This document shows positions 24,670-32,398 of a stretch of DNA of 64,000 nucleotides, piece after piece. The stretch spans positions 62,001 through 126,000 of the forward strand of contig JACRBI010000007.1 in assembly GCA_016234495.1 (NCBI GenBank), given 5' to 3'. A program made the position numbers and the translations under genes. The stretch's first letter is position 1. Each line of letters begins with the position of its first letter. The notes under the pieces are model-generated. The model made no database searches, had not been told where the DNA came from, and worked only from the letters and a program-made list of their open reading frames with translations. The stretch comes from Chloroflexota bacterium (GTDB lineage: Bacteria; Chloroflexota; Anaerolineae; Anaerolineales; Villigracilaceae).

Positions 24670-25542
24670 ATGAAACGCTTTCTCATCCTCTTTCTTCTAT
24701 CTTCTTTCATCCTTACCTCCTGCGGCACATCCAATAACTCATCCGATTCAAATTCCCCTGCAAATTACATCGAGAACAAAGGCTCGGATACCATCGTCAA
24801 CCTGGCGCTGGCATGGGCGGAGAAATACCAAGGCGACCACTCAGACGTCCGCATATCAGTGACAGGCGGCGGGTCCGGGACGGGGATCGCGGCGCTGATC
24901 AATGGCACGGTGGATTTGGCCAACGCGTCGCGCAAAATCAAGGATGAAGAAATCTCCGAAGCGCTATCCAACGGCGTGACTCCTGTTGAACATATCATCG
25001 CGCGCGATGCGATTGCAGTCATTGTCAACCCGAACAACCCGGTTAATGAATTAACCCTGCAACAGATCTCGGATATTTACAGCGGCAAATATACAAACTG
25101 GACTGAGGTCGGCGGGGAAGACCGCCCCATTGTGCGGCTTTCACGCGAAACCAATTCAGGCACGCACGTTTATTTTTTGGAAACCGTTTTGCGCTTGGGG
25201 AACAAGGAAGACAAAACTCTTTTTTCAACGAACACATTATTACTGCCGTCGTCGGAAGGCATCATTTCAGAAGTGCGCGACAACCCGAATGCCATCGGAT
25301 ACGACGGGCTTGGTTACGTGCCAAAAGATCTAAAGATGATCGCCATTGCAAAAGAGGAAGGCGGCGCGTACGTCCTGCCTTCCATCGAAACTGTGAACGA
25401 CAAATCCTATGCCATCGCGCGCGACCTTTACATGTATACCAACGGCGAACCTGCGGGCATCATCAACGAATATCTCGATTGGATTCTTTCCGATGAAGCG
25501 CAGAAGATCGTCGCGGACTTGGGCTTTGTGCCGGTCAAGTAA
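24670..25542 (+). CDS. pstS: Phosphate-binding lipoprotein PstS, copy 2
   Basis: 290 aa. Signal peptide with lipobox ILTSC, short Ser/Asn linker, then the PstS fold with GSDTIVNLALAWAE, a GGGSGTGIAALI phosphate loop, ANASRKIKDEE and RETNSGTHVYFLE. It is shorter and in a different subfamily from copy 1, closer to the single-domain PstS seen beside 290-aa permeases. It starts the second pstSCAB set. Probably a separate affinity or separate induction. Confidence 0.92.
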   Translation: MKRFLILFLLSSFILTSCGTSNNSSDSNSPANYIENKGSDTIVNLALAWAEKYQGDHSDVRISVTGGGSGTGIAALINGTVDLANASRKIKDEEISEALSNGVTPVEHIIARDAIAVIVNPNNPVNELTLQQISDIYSGKYTNWTEVGGEDRPIVRLSRETNSGTHVYFLETVLRLGNKEDKTLFSTNTLLLPSSEGIISEVRDNPNAIGYDGLGYVPKDLKMIAIAKEEGGAYVLPSIETVNDKSYAIARDLYMYTNGEPAGIINEYLDWILSDEAQKIVADLGFVPVK

Positions 25543-25563
25543 GGGCACGGCAGCGCCGTGCCC
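25543..25563 (+). promoter_or_regulatory. Hairpin between pstS and pstC of the second set
   Basis: Perfect 9-bp stem GGGCACGGC / GCCGTGCCC with a 3-nt loop right after the stop codon and no T-run. Position parallels the hairpin at 19291-19319. Confidence 0.55.
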
Positions 25564-25576
25564 CAACAGGAGCATT

Positions 25577-26473
25577 ATGGAAAAATCTTTATCATGGCGT
25601 GAATTCATCATCACCAGATTGATTCAATCCTCTGGTTATTCAGCCATCATATTTGTTGCGCTCATTTTTTTCTTCCTCCTACGCGAAGGGCTGCCCACGC
25701 TCGGCGAAGTTGAAACCTCCTCCCTGCTCAACATTCGCTGGTATCCCATCGAAGAATATTTCGGCATCCTGCCGCTCATCAGCGGCTCGTTGATCGTCAC
25801 CCTCGGCGCAACGCTCATCGCAGTTCCATTCGGCATCGGCACAGCCGTTTACATCTCAGAGATCGCTCCGCGCTGGATGCGTGAAATTTTGAAGCCGTTG
25901 GTGGAATTGCTCGGCGGACTTCCCTCCGTTGTGTTGGGATTTCTTGGAATACTCGTGCTCTCCCCATTTCTACGCGTCTTTCTGGACCTGCCAACTGGTC
26001 TGACCGCCTTTACAGGTTCCCTGCTTTTGGGAGGGATCGCAGTGCCGACAGTCGTGTCCGTGGCCGAGGATGCGCTGGACTCAGTTCCACGTGCCTACCG
26101 CGAAGGCTCATGGGCATTGGGCGCAACCAAATGGCAGACCATCTGGCGCGTGACATTGCCTGCCGCGAAGTCCGGCGTGCTGACCGCCATCATGCTCGGC
26201 GTGGGACGTGCCATCGGCGAGACCATGACCGTGATGATGGTCACCGGCAACGCGCCAGTTCTGGCAACAAAACTCGGCAGCCTGTTCTCCCCCGTCCGCA
26301 CCATGACCGCCACCATCGCCGCAGAAATGGGCGAGGTTGCAAATGGCAGCACACATTATCACGTGCTGTTCTTTATCGGCATGGTCTTGTTCATCATCTC
26401 GCTGATCGTGAACGTGATCGCATCATCTGTTGTTTTCCGCGCCAAGAAACGCGCCGAGAGAATTCTGTCATGA
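25577..26473 (+). CDS. pstC: Phosphate ABC transporter permease PstC, copy 2
   Basis: 298 aa, six predicted helices. Core motifs GGLPSVVLGFLGI and coupling loop REGSWALGATKWQTIWRVTLPAAKSG. CAGGAG sets the start at 25577. The ATGATGA junction couples it to pstA. An arsenate or phosphonate role cannot be excluded from sequence alone. Confidence 0.92.
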   Translation: MEKSLSWREFIITRLIQSSGYSAIIFVALIFFFLLREGLPTLGEVETSSLLNIRWYPIEEYFGILPLISGSLIVTLGATLIAVPFGIGTAVYISEIAPRWMREILKPLVELLGGLPSVVLGFLGILVLSPFLRVFLDLPTGLTAFTGSLLLGGIAVPTVVSVAEDALDSVPRAYREGSWALGATKWQTIWRVTLPAAKSGVLTAIMLGVGRAIGETMTVMMVTGNAPVLATKLGSLFSPVRTMTATIAAEMGEVANGSTHYHVLFFIGMVLFIISLIVNVIASSVVFRAKKRAERILS

Positions 26474-27336
26474 TGACCAGATTCCTCTCCCGTAACCGCC
26501 ACACCGTTCAGCGACTTGGATTCAGCGCCATCACACTGGTGGCGGTCGTGACCGTCATACCCATTGTTGGCACGATTATTTTTATCCTCTTCAAAGGCGG
26601 CTCCGCCATTTCGCTGGAATTCCTCTCAGGCTTCCCGCATGATGGGATGCGCGCAGGCGGGATTCTTCCCGCCATCATCGGCACGCTTTACCTGACACTT
26701 GGTACGGCGGTCTTTTCAGTTCCGCTGGGAATTGCCGCCGCGATCTATCTTTCAGAATATGCCAAAGACAACCAGTGGACGAGGCTCATCCGCATTGCGA
26801 TCATCAACCTTGCAGGCATTCCTTCGGTCGTTTATGGTTTGTTCGGGCTGGGACTGTTCGTGTTGTTCCTGCAATTCGGCACGTCCATTCTGGCGGCATC
26901 GCTCACGCTTTCGATCATGACCCTGCCAGTCATTATCAGCACATCCGAAGAAGCGCTGCGGGCTGTGCCACAATCCTTCCGCACGGTGAGCATCTCCCTC
27001 GGCGCGACCCGTTGGCAGACCATCAGCCGCATTATTTTGAAGGAAGCCCTGCCAGGAATTTTAACGGGCGTCATTCTCGGCCTGGAACGCGCGGCCGGTG
27101 AGACGGCTCCCATCCTGTTCACAGGCGCGGCATTCTTCCTTCCACGACTTCCCCAATCACCCTTTGACGCGACCATGGCTTTGCCATATCACCTGTTCGT
27201 CATATCCACACAAGTGCCTGAGATGCCGATCCAAATCCAATACGGAACGGCATTGGTGCTGCTGGTCTTTGTGCTGACCATGAATGTGATCGCCACTGTG
27301 ATTCGTTCGCGAGCGCGTGCCAAACGTCAATGGTAA
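26470..27336 (+). CDS. pstA: Phosphate ABC transporter permease PstA, copy 2
   Basis: 288 aa, normal length, unlike copy 1. Core motifs GIPSVVYGLFGLGLF and SISLGATRWQTISRIILKEALPG. Start codon overlaps the pstC stop by 4 bp; the next codon is also ATG. It pairs with PstC copy 2. Confidence 0.92.
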   Translation: MMTRFLSRNRHTVQRLGFSAITLVAVVTVIPIVGTIIFILFKGGSAISLEFLSGFPHDGMRAGGILPAIIGTLYLTLGTAVFSVPLGIAAAIYLSEYAKDNQWTRLIRIAIINLAGIPSVVYGLFGLGLFVLFLQFGTSILAASLTLSIMTLPVIISTSEEALRAVPQSFRTVSISLGATRWQTISRIILKEALPGILTGVILGLERAAGETAPILFTGAAFFLPRLPQSPFDATMALPYHLFVISTQVPEMPIQIQYGTALVLLVFVLTMNVIATVIRSRARAKRQW

Positions 27337-27369
27337 AAAAAATCGTAAATCGTTAATTGAAAATCATAA

Positions 27370-28125
27370 ATGAACAAAATCATCATCGAAAACTTATCAT
27401 TACAATACTCCGACGGCACCGAGTCGCTGCGTGACGTCAGCATGGGAATCCGTCAGAACGCTGTGACAGTTTTATTCGGCCCGGCCGGAGGCGGAAAATC
27501 CACTTTGCTGCGCTGTCTTAATCGTCTCAATGATCTGACGGAAGTCAAAGCCAGCACAGGACGAATCATGATCGACGGCGAAAACATCCTCGACCCAAAA
27601 ACTGACGTGATCGCACTGCGCCGAAAAGTGGGCATGGTCTTTGCGCGCCCTGTTCCCCTGCCGTTGAGCATCCGCGAAAATATTATTTATGGGCTGGAAC
27701 TTGCCGGGGAAAAACGAAAATCAAAATTGGATGAAGCCGTTGAACGCAGCTTGAAACTCTCCGCTATTTGGGATGAAGTCAAAGACCGTCTCGAGGAGCC
27801 TGCCATTGCATTATCCGGCGGACAGCAGCAGCGCATTTGCCTGGCACGCGTGCTTGCGCTTCAACCTGAGATCGTCCTGCTTGATGAACCCACCTCCGGG
27901 CTGGACCCGATCTCAACCGGCAAAGTGGAAGCCGCGCTCGCTGAATTGAAAAAAGAATACACGGTCATTCTCGTGCCGCATTCCGTTCAACAAGCCGCGC
28001 GGACAGCCGACCATGCCGCGTTCTTTTTGACAGGCGAACTCATCGAATACGGCGATGGAAAAACTTTATTCACGAATCCCAAACAAAAAAGAACCGAAGA
28101 TTACATCATGGGAAGGTTTGGATAA
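27370..28125 (+). CDS. pstB: Phosphate ABC transporter ATPase PstB, copy 3
   Basis: 251 aa. Walker A GPAGGGKST, signature LSGGQQQR, Walker B VLLDEPTSGLDP, switch His in VPHSVQQA. More diverged from copy 1 than a typical paralogue (MVFARPVPLPLSI in place of [13 protein letters not shown] at the Q loop). The Q-loop glutamine is therefore replaced by alanine, which is unusual and may alter coupling. Last gene of the second pst operon. Confidence 0.92.
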   Translation: MNKIIIENLSLQYSDGTESLRDVSMGIRQNAVTVLFGPAGGGKSTLLRCLNRLNDLTEVKASTGRIMIDGENILDPKTDVIALRRKVGMVFARPVPLPLSIRENIIYGLELAGEKRKSKLDEAVERSLKLSAIWDEVKDRLEEPAIALSGGQQQRICLARVLALQPEIVLLDEPTSGLDPISTGKVEAALAELKKEYTVILVPHSVQQAARTADHAAFFLTGELIEYGDGKTLFTNPKQKRTEDYIMGRFG

Positions 28126-28136
28126 GCAACCTGCTG

Positions 28137-28142
28137 TATAAT
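28137..28142 (+). promoter_or_regulatory. -10 box of the toxin-antitoxin pair
   Basis: Perfect TATAAT 21 nt before the antitoxin ATG, with GGAG at 28152-28155 as ribosome binding site, so this transcript has a normal leader. Confidence 0.45.
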
Positions 28143-28163
28143 CACAATACAGGAGTATTTGCG

Positions 28164-28487
28164 ATGAAAACCGTTTACAAGAAAAAGTCTGGCGTCAAAA
28201 AACCGAGAACAGTTAAAGATACGCACGGATTATATTCTGCAAAAGCCAGTGCAAAAACACAGGTGATTGAAGCGGTATATGACGGTAGAGTCTTCCTTCC
28301 CCAGCAATCTCCCATGCTCAAGGCAAATACGCGCGTGCGAATCACAGTGGAACAAGTGAAGGCGAAACGCACGAGAAAGAAATCATTTCTTGAAACCGCA
28401 AGAACCATAAAGATCAACGCCCCGGCTGATTTCTCGACGAACGTTGACGAATATCTTTATCAGGGGAAATCCTTTGATGCAGGATAA
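28164..28487 (+). CDS. AF2212/DUF104-like antitoxin
   Basis: 107 aa. The central segment IEAVYDGRVFLPQQSPMLK followed by RVRITVE matches the short AF2212-like (DUF104) antitoxins that partner PIN toxins. The N-terminal 33 residues are Lys-rich and not part of the core. Its last 11 bp overlap the PIN gene. The C-terminal YLYQGKSFDAG probably wraps the toxin. Confidence 0.75.
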   Translation: MKTVYKKKSGVKKPRTVKDTHGLYSAKASAKTQVIEAVYDGRVFLPQQSPMLKANTRVRITVEQVKAKRTRKKSFLETARTIKINAPADFSTNVDEYLYQGKSFDAG

Positions 28488-28890
28488 CCTCTTCCTGGAC
28501 ACTGCCTTCGCCATCGCCCTGATCTCTCCAAGGGATTTCTTTCACGACAAAGCATTGGAACTGGCAAAACAGATTGAAGCGGCCAGTGCGCAGATTGTGA
28601 CAACTCGGGCGGTGGTCATTGAAATCGGCAATGCTTTATCAAAAGAAGGGATGCGAAAAAGCGCGGTTGAATTACTCAATTCGCTGGATGCAGACGAAAC
28701 AGTCACCATCGTCTCAATCACTGATGAAATTTACAAAGCCGCCTTCAAGTTGTATCGCTCCCGCCTCGATAAGGAATGGGGGCTGACAGATTGCATTTCT
28801 TTCATTGTCATGGAACAGCGGGGCATCACAAAAGCACTGACAACCGACCTGCATTTTCAGCAGGCAGGTTTCACTGTCTTGATGAAGTAA
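28477..28890 (+). CDS. PIN-domain ribonuclease toxin (VapC-like)
   Basis: 137 aa. Acidic PIN residues are visible at D8 (FLDTAFAIAL), a Glu in VVIEIGNAL, D in LTDCISF and D in TTDLHFQQAGF. The last segment is the usual PIN C-terminus. PIN toxins cut tRNA or mRNA. It overlaps the antitoxin gene by 11 bp. The start is set by this overlap and by CAGGGGAAA upstream. An in-frame ATG at 28444 would add residues that do not fit the family. Confidence 0.8.
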   Translation: MQDNLFLDTAFAIALISPRDFFHDKALELAKQIEAASAQIVTTRAVVIEIGNALSKEGMRKSAVELLNSLDADETVTIVSITDEIYKAAFKLYRSRLDKEWGLTDCISFIVMEQRGITKALTTDLHFQQAGFTVLMK

Positions 28891-30237
28891 CTACCAAACC
28901 CTCTCCATATTCGAATTATCGCGCGGCCTGCGCCCCACCTTCGGCATATCGAGCCACTCACCGTGGATCTTCACGCGCACCACATCAGCCGTAAAATCGG
29001 AAGCAGTGACGCCGTTGTTGCTGAACAAGTAAGAACCGACTGCGTAAATATCTGCGGGAACACCCAACCTTTCAAATTTACGAATCTTATCCGGGTTGAA
29101 TCCACCTGACACAACGATCTTCACATTGCGACAAAATTCCTGCGCCGCATCCTTCCAGACTTCGGGCAGGCTCCAGTTTTCGAAAGCAGAATCCAGCGCC
29201 TGGCGGATGTTGAACACCAGCCGCGGATTCACCCCAAGGTCCAGCCCCGGGTCGCCCAGCGGCAGGACAGACACATCGCGCAGAGTTCCGCTTGTATCCA
29301 ACCGCACGCCATACAATTTATATTTTTCGGCTTCCTCTTTATTCCCGGCATCCATCAACTCGCGGTATTTGGCGAACATGGCATTCAATACCCGCAGCGC
29401 ATCGCGGACAGAGTCATTGTTGAAATCCACCAGCGCAATGCGCGGAATCTTTGCCGGCAAAATGCGCGAGAACTCCATCATCGCTTCGGCTGTGTCGCCG
29501 AGGAAGGATGCAATCGCGGCATGAGCCACCGTCCCGCCACCAGCGCCGCCCCACCAGTCTCCCTGCGCATCCGTCGAAACGAACGGTCCCAGCTTTTGCG
29601 AGTAATCCATGTTGAACCGTTGCACGGCGATGTTGTAGGCATATCCATCTGAAGCTTGAACTTCGTGCAGGTCAAACCGCGCGGGGAAAAATAAAACGGG
29701 CTTGCCGCGCGCGGCTGTCAGCGTTTCATAAACATTAGTCGATACACGACTCGAGCGCGTCAGAATTCCCAGCGTGGGAGTTTCGAGCAATGCAAAGTCA
29801 CGGTAGCGCCCACGCACACGGATGACAGGCTGGACGTTCATCGGGTTGCCGTCCGACGACTCGGTCACGTCGCCATCCTGCACAGCCCACACTTCCAATT
29901 TATCGGCAGTTTCGACAAAGCGGTCACCATCCCAATAGCCTGTGCAATGTCGGAGCATTTCCAGCGCCTTATCCACACCGACCACTACCGTTGTTCCCAT
30001 GCGGCGGGTGAACCATTGCATTTCCACTTCGATGTCGCCCACGGAAATATTTTCAGGTGAAATGCCCGCGGGCAGATTATGATGTTCACCCGAATAGGCA
30101 TATCCCTCTTTGGAGAGCGCGATCAACATGCGGTTGATGTTCTCGAAATATTTATCCGAGTACCAGCCGCGGCGCATTCGTTCGATATCAAGTTTAAATG
30201 TTTCGTTGGTTAGGCGTTTGCCGTTAAAAATGGACAT
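28891..30237 (-). CDS. pncB: Nicotinate phosphoribosyltransferase
   Basis: 448 aa. N-terminal FKLDIERMRRGWYSDKYFENI, central FDLHEVQASDGYAYN, and the phosphate-binding C-terminal part IVVSGGFNPDKIRKFERLGVP with YAVGSYL support a type II PRTase of the NAPRTase group. It makes nicotinate mononucleotide. Its gene follows pncA after 63 nt on the same strand, so the two steps from nicotinamide to NaMN are together. The ATG at 30237 has AAGG upstream. Confidence 0.88.
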   Translation of the reverse strand: MSIFNGKRLTNETFKLDIERMRRGWYSDKYFENINRMLIALSKEGYAYSGEHHNLPAGISPENISVGDIEVEMQWFTRRMGTTVVVGVDKALEMLRHCTGYWDGDRFVETADKLEVWAVQDGDVTESSDGNPMNVQPVIRVRGRYRDFALLETPTLGILTRSSRVSTNVYETLTAARGKPVLFFPARFDLHEVQASDGYAYNIAVQRFNMDYSQKLGPFVSTDAQGDWWGGAGGGTVAHAAIASFLGDTAEAMMEFSRILPAKIPRIALVDFNNDSVRDALRVLNAMFAKYRELMDAGNKEEAEKYKLYGVRLDTSGTLRDVSVLPLGDPGLDLGVNPRLVFNIRQALDSAFENWSLPEVWKDAAQEFCRNVKIVVSGGFNPDKIRKFERLGVPADIYAVGSYLFSNNGVTASDFTADVVRVKIHGEWLDMPKVGRRPRDNSNMERVW

Positions 30238-30300
30238 GGGGTAACCTTGTATTCTTGTCTGCGTGTGTACCTGTAAACAGGTATACACGTGATGTGAAAA

Positions 30301-31290
30301 TCAAATAACATCTGTGGATTTGACAACCTGCATCCCCGCCTGTGCAAAACGGGTATACGCTTCATTCGCCGCTGCGGTATGGTCCACCACCCCGGGCACG
30401 ATCACTGGCGAGGAGCAGTCTTCGAGCAGGTAAACTTTTTCTGCGAGCGCAGGGTCTGCGGCTTGAATATCAACCAGCAGGTCGGAAACCGTCCACGCCA
30501 CGCAATGACTCTTTGCCTGGCCTGCGATGTACAGCCTGTCGGTGTTTTGCAATTGCTCGATAAACTTCATATCGTGCGCGCCGAGCGTCTCGCCCATTGG
30601 GCCTGTCAACACTTCGGGTCCAACCACGGAATAATGTTCGGTGAACGGCCTGTCGCCTTTAATCTCGAACTCAGGCTGGGACATCCGCGCAATGGAATGG
30701 AAGAAGACAGCCTCTTCAACCGCCGGCACAAGCGCGTGACCGATGCCGCCGAGCATGGCGTGATACGGCCAGATGGTCAGCGCATATTTTCCCTTGCGCG
30801 AGAGTTCTTCGGCATAGTGAATCATCATCTGCTGGCCGTATTCCGGCGCGATCTGATAATTTGGCGCGAGCGCCGGGTTGAAGACCCACTTGTTTTCTTT
30901 TAAATCCCCGGCATGAATGTCGGTGTACGGCGCGGGGTGATTGCCGTCTTTATCCACAAAAAATATCGGGTGAAAAATTTGCTGTGAAAGATGCGTGTCC
31001 ATTGTGGCAGTGATGTGCGTGATGTTGCCAAGATTGCGGTAGATGAATTCGCACAGGCGGATGTTATCGTCCACCGCGCCGCCGACATAGAGTTCAAAGT
31101 TGGGCAGGCAGAATGTATTTTGCGCGTCGATCAGCAAAAGGGAGATTCTGTCTTTCGAAGCAGAGGCAGGCGTCAGGTTGTGTTGATGCGCCCAGTCGCG
31201 TGCCTGATCTGCGCGGGCGGCGTAATCCACTTTCCAGATTTCGCCGGTGCGCGAGGCATCAAAAAAAGATGGGATTGGAAAAGTATTCAT
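30301..31290 (-). CDS. pncA: Nicotinamidase / isochorismatase-family cysteine hydrolase, large form
   Basis: 329 aa, longer than E. coli PncA (213 aa). The catalytic triad can be placed: Asp in LLLIDAQNTF, a Lys in the middle, and the nucleophile in AGQAKSHCVAWT. Beside pncB, nicotinamide deamidation is the obvious job. The long form with WPYHAMLGG is common in environmental bacteria. A strong promoter with no leader lies directly upstream. Confidence 0.82.
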   Translation of the reverse strand: MNTFPIPSFFDASRTGEIWKVDYAARADQARDWAHQHNLTPASASKDRISLLLIDAQNTFCLPNFELYVGGAVDDNIRLCEFIYRNLGNITHITATMDTHLSQQIFHPIFFVDKDGNHPAPYTDIHAGDLKENKWVFNPALAPNYQIAPEYGQQMMIHYAEELSRKGKYALTIWPYHAMLGGIGHALVPAVEEAVFFHSIARMSQPEFEIKGDRPFTEHYSVVGPEVLTGPMGETLGAHDMKFIEQLQNTDRLYIAGQAKSHCVAWTVSDLLVDIQAADPALAEKVYLLEDCSSPVIVPGVVDHTAAANEAYTRFAQAGMQVVKSTDVI

Positions 31291-31296
31291 AACCCT

Positions 31297-31325
31297 AGTA
31301 TACCCTTGCGGACGCTTTGCATCAA
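31297..31325 (-). promoter_or_regulatory. Strong promoter of pncA, probably leaderless
   Basis: Minus strand: TTGATG (31325-31320), 17-nt spacer, TATACT (31302-31297), then 6 nt to the ATG. The predicted start of transcription coincides with the start codon. Confidence 0.65.
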
Positions 31326-31383
31326 AAAACAGGTTCCGCGTCATACCTGACCCGAAACCTGTTACTGTTTCCATTTATTTTTT

Positions 31384-32241
31384 CTACGCTTGAGGCTGAA
31401 CCGCAGCGACTTCGCGTTTGGAAGAGCTGATGCCAAAGAAAATTCCAACGGTGATCAAATAGCCGATGTAGCCGATCATTTCCGTGAGCGACGGGTTGCC
31501 GTTGTAACCAAAGAGAGTTTTGAGCAATTCGCCGAAGACGGATTTTTCATCGATGAAGAAATTCACATCCCAGACGTGTTCAACAACTGAGGGTATCCAG
31601 TTGATCTCGTTAAATTCGTGGATGCCATGCGCAACCAGCCCGGCCGCAAAGAGAATCAGCAACAAGCCTGTTACTTGAAAGAAGCGGCGCAGGTCAAGCC
31701 GAACGGTGCTGGCAAGCAGTGACCAGCCAAGCAGGACGGCTGTCCCCAAACCAAGCACAACGCCAGCCAGAGTTTGGATGGTGTTTGCGCCGACCTGTTC
31801 GTTGTTGCCGGCGAAGAATGCGGCGGTGATGAACAGAGCCAGTTCCACGCCTTCGCGCACCACTGCCACAAACGCCAGCCAAAAGATGGAATTTTTTCCA
31901 GCTGCGTAGCCTGTGGCGGCCTTGTTCACGCCGTCTTCAAGTTCGCCCTTCAGGTTGCGCGCCTGCCCGCTCATCCAGAAGATCATCCATGTCAAAATGC
32001 CCGCTGCGAGAAACATGGTAATGCCCTCGTAAATTTTTTCGGCGGGGCCTTCAAGACTCAAGCCAAAAAGGGTCAGCAAAACAGCCGCCAGCACGCTGAC
32101 GCCAGTAGCGGCCAGAGTACCGAGCCAAAGTGCGGGGGCAAGGTCTGTGCGGCGGACCTTGCGCAGGGCGCCGAGGACAATTCCGATAATGAGCGCGGCT
32201 TCCAAGCCTTCGCGCAGGGACAGTAAATAGGAGGAGACCAT
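31384..32241 (-). CDS. FTR1-family high-affinity iron permease
   Basis: 285 aa, about seven membrane helices. Two REGxE iron-translocation motifs are present: LREGLEAALI near residue 9 and VREGVELALF in the middle. FTR1/EfeU imports ferric iron after oxidation at the surface. No EfeO or EfeB partner gene is beside it, so the oxidant is unknown. Ends before the pncA promoter region. Confidence 0.9.
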   Translation of the reverse strand: MVSSYLLSLREGLEAALIIGIVLGALRKVRRTDLAPALWLGTLAATGVSVLAAVLLTLFGLSLEGPAEKIYEGITMFLAAGILTWMIFWMSGQARNLKGELEDGVNKAATGYAAGKNSIFWLAFVAVVREGVELALFITAAFFAGNNEQVGANTIQTLAGVVLGLGTAVLLGWSLLASTVRLDLRRFFQVTGLLLILFAAGLVAHGIHEFNEINWIPSVVEHVWDVNFFIDEKSVFGELLKTLFGYNGNPSLTEMIGYIGYLITVGIFFGISSSKREVAAVQPQA

Positions 32242-32272
32242 GTATTTTCAACCTCGTGTCAATTGGGAATGA

Positions 32273-32299
32273 AAAACAGCCTATTAAATAGGCTGTTTT
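32273..32299 (-). terminator. Perfect 13-bp hairpin in the FTR1 leader
   Basis: AAAACAGCCTATT / AATAGGCTGTTTT around a single A, with T-rich flanks. It could stop transcripts of the upstream dnaB operon on the minus strand. It also lies at the 5' end of the predicted FTR1 mRNA, so it may act as an attenuator or a mRNA cap structure. Confidence 0.6.
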
Positions 32300-32308
32300 G
32301 TTAAAAAA

Positions 32309-32338
32309 ATTTTATCATGCAGGTCTAGATATTGACAA
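32309..32338 (-). promoter_or_regulatory. Promoter of FTR1 gene
   Basis: Minus strand: TTGTCA (32338-32333), 18-nt spacer, TAAAAT (32314-32309). Start of transcription predicted near 32302. Confidence 0.45.
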
Positions 32339-32339
32339 G

Positions 32340-32365
32340 ATATTTATCACATTTTTGATAAATAT
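32340..32365. promoter_or_regulatory. Palindromic operator candidate upstream of FTR1
   Basis: Perfect 10-bp inverted repeat ATATTTATCA / TGATAAATAT with a 6-nt centre, touching the FTR1 -35 box. The spacing suits a dimeric regulator; a Fur- or DtxR-type metal sensor is the natural guess, though it does not match either consensus well. Confidence 0.5.
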
Positions 32366-32398
32366 TCGTCATCACAAATAAGGTATAGCCTGTCCAAA

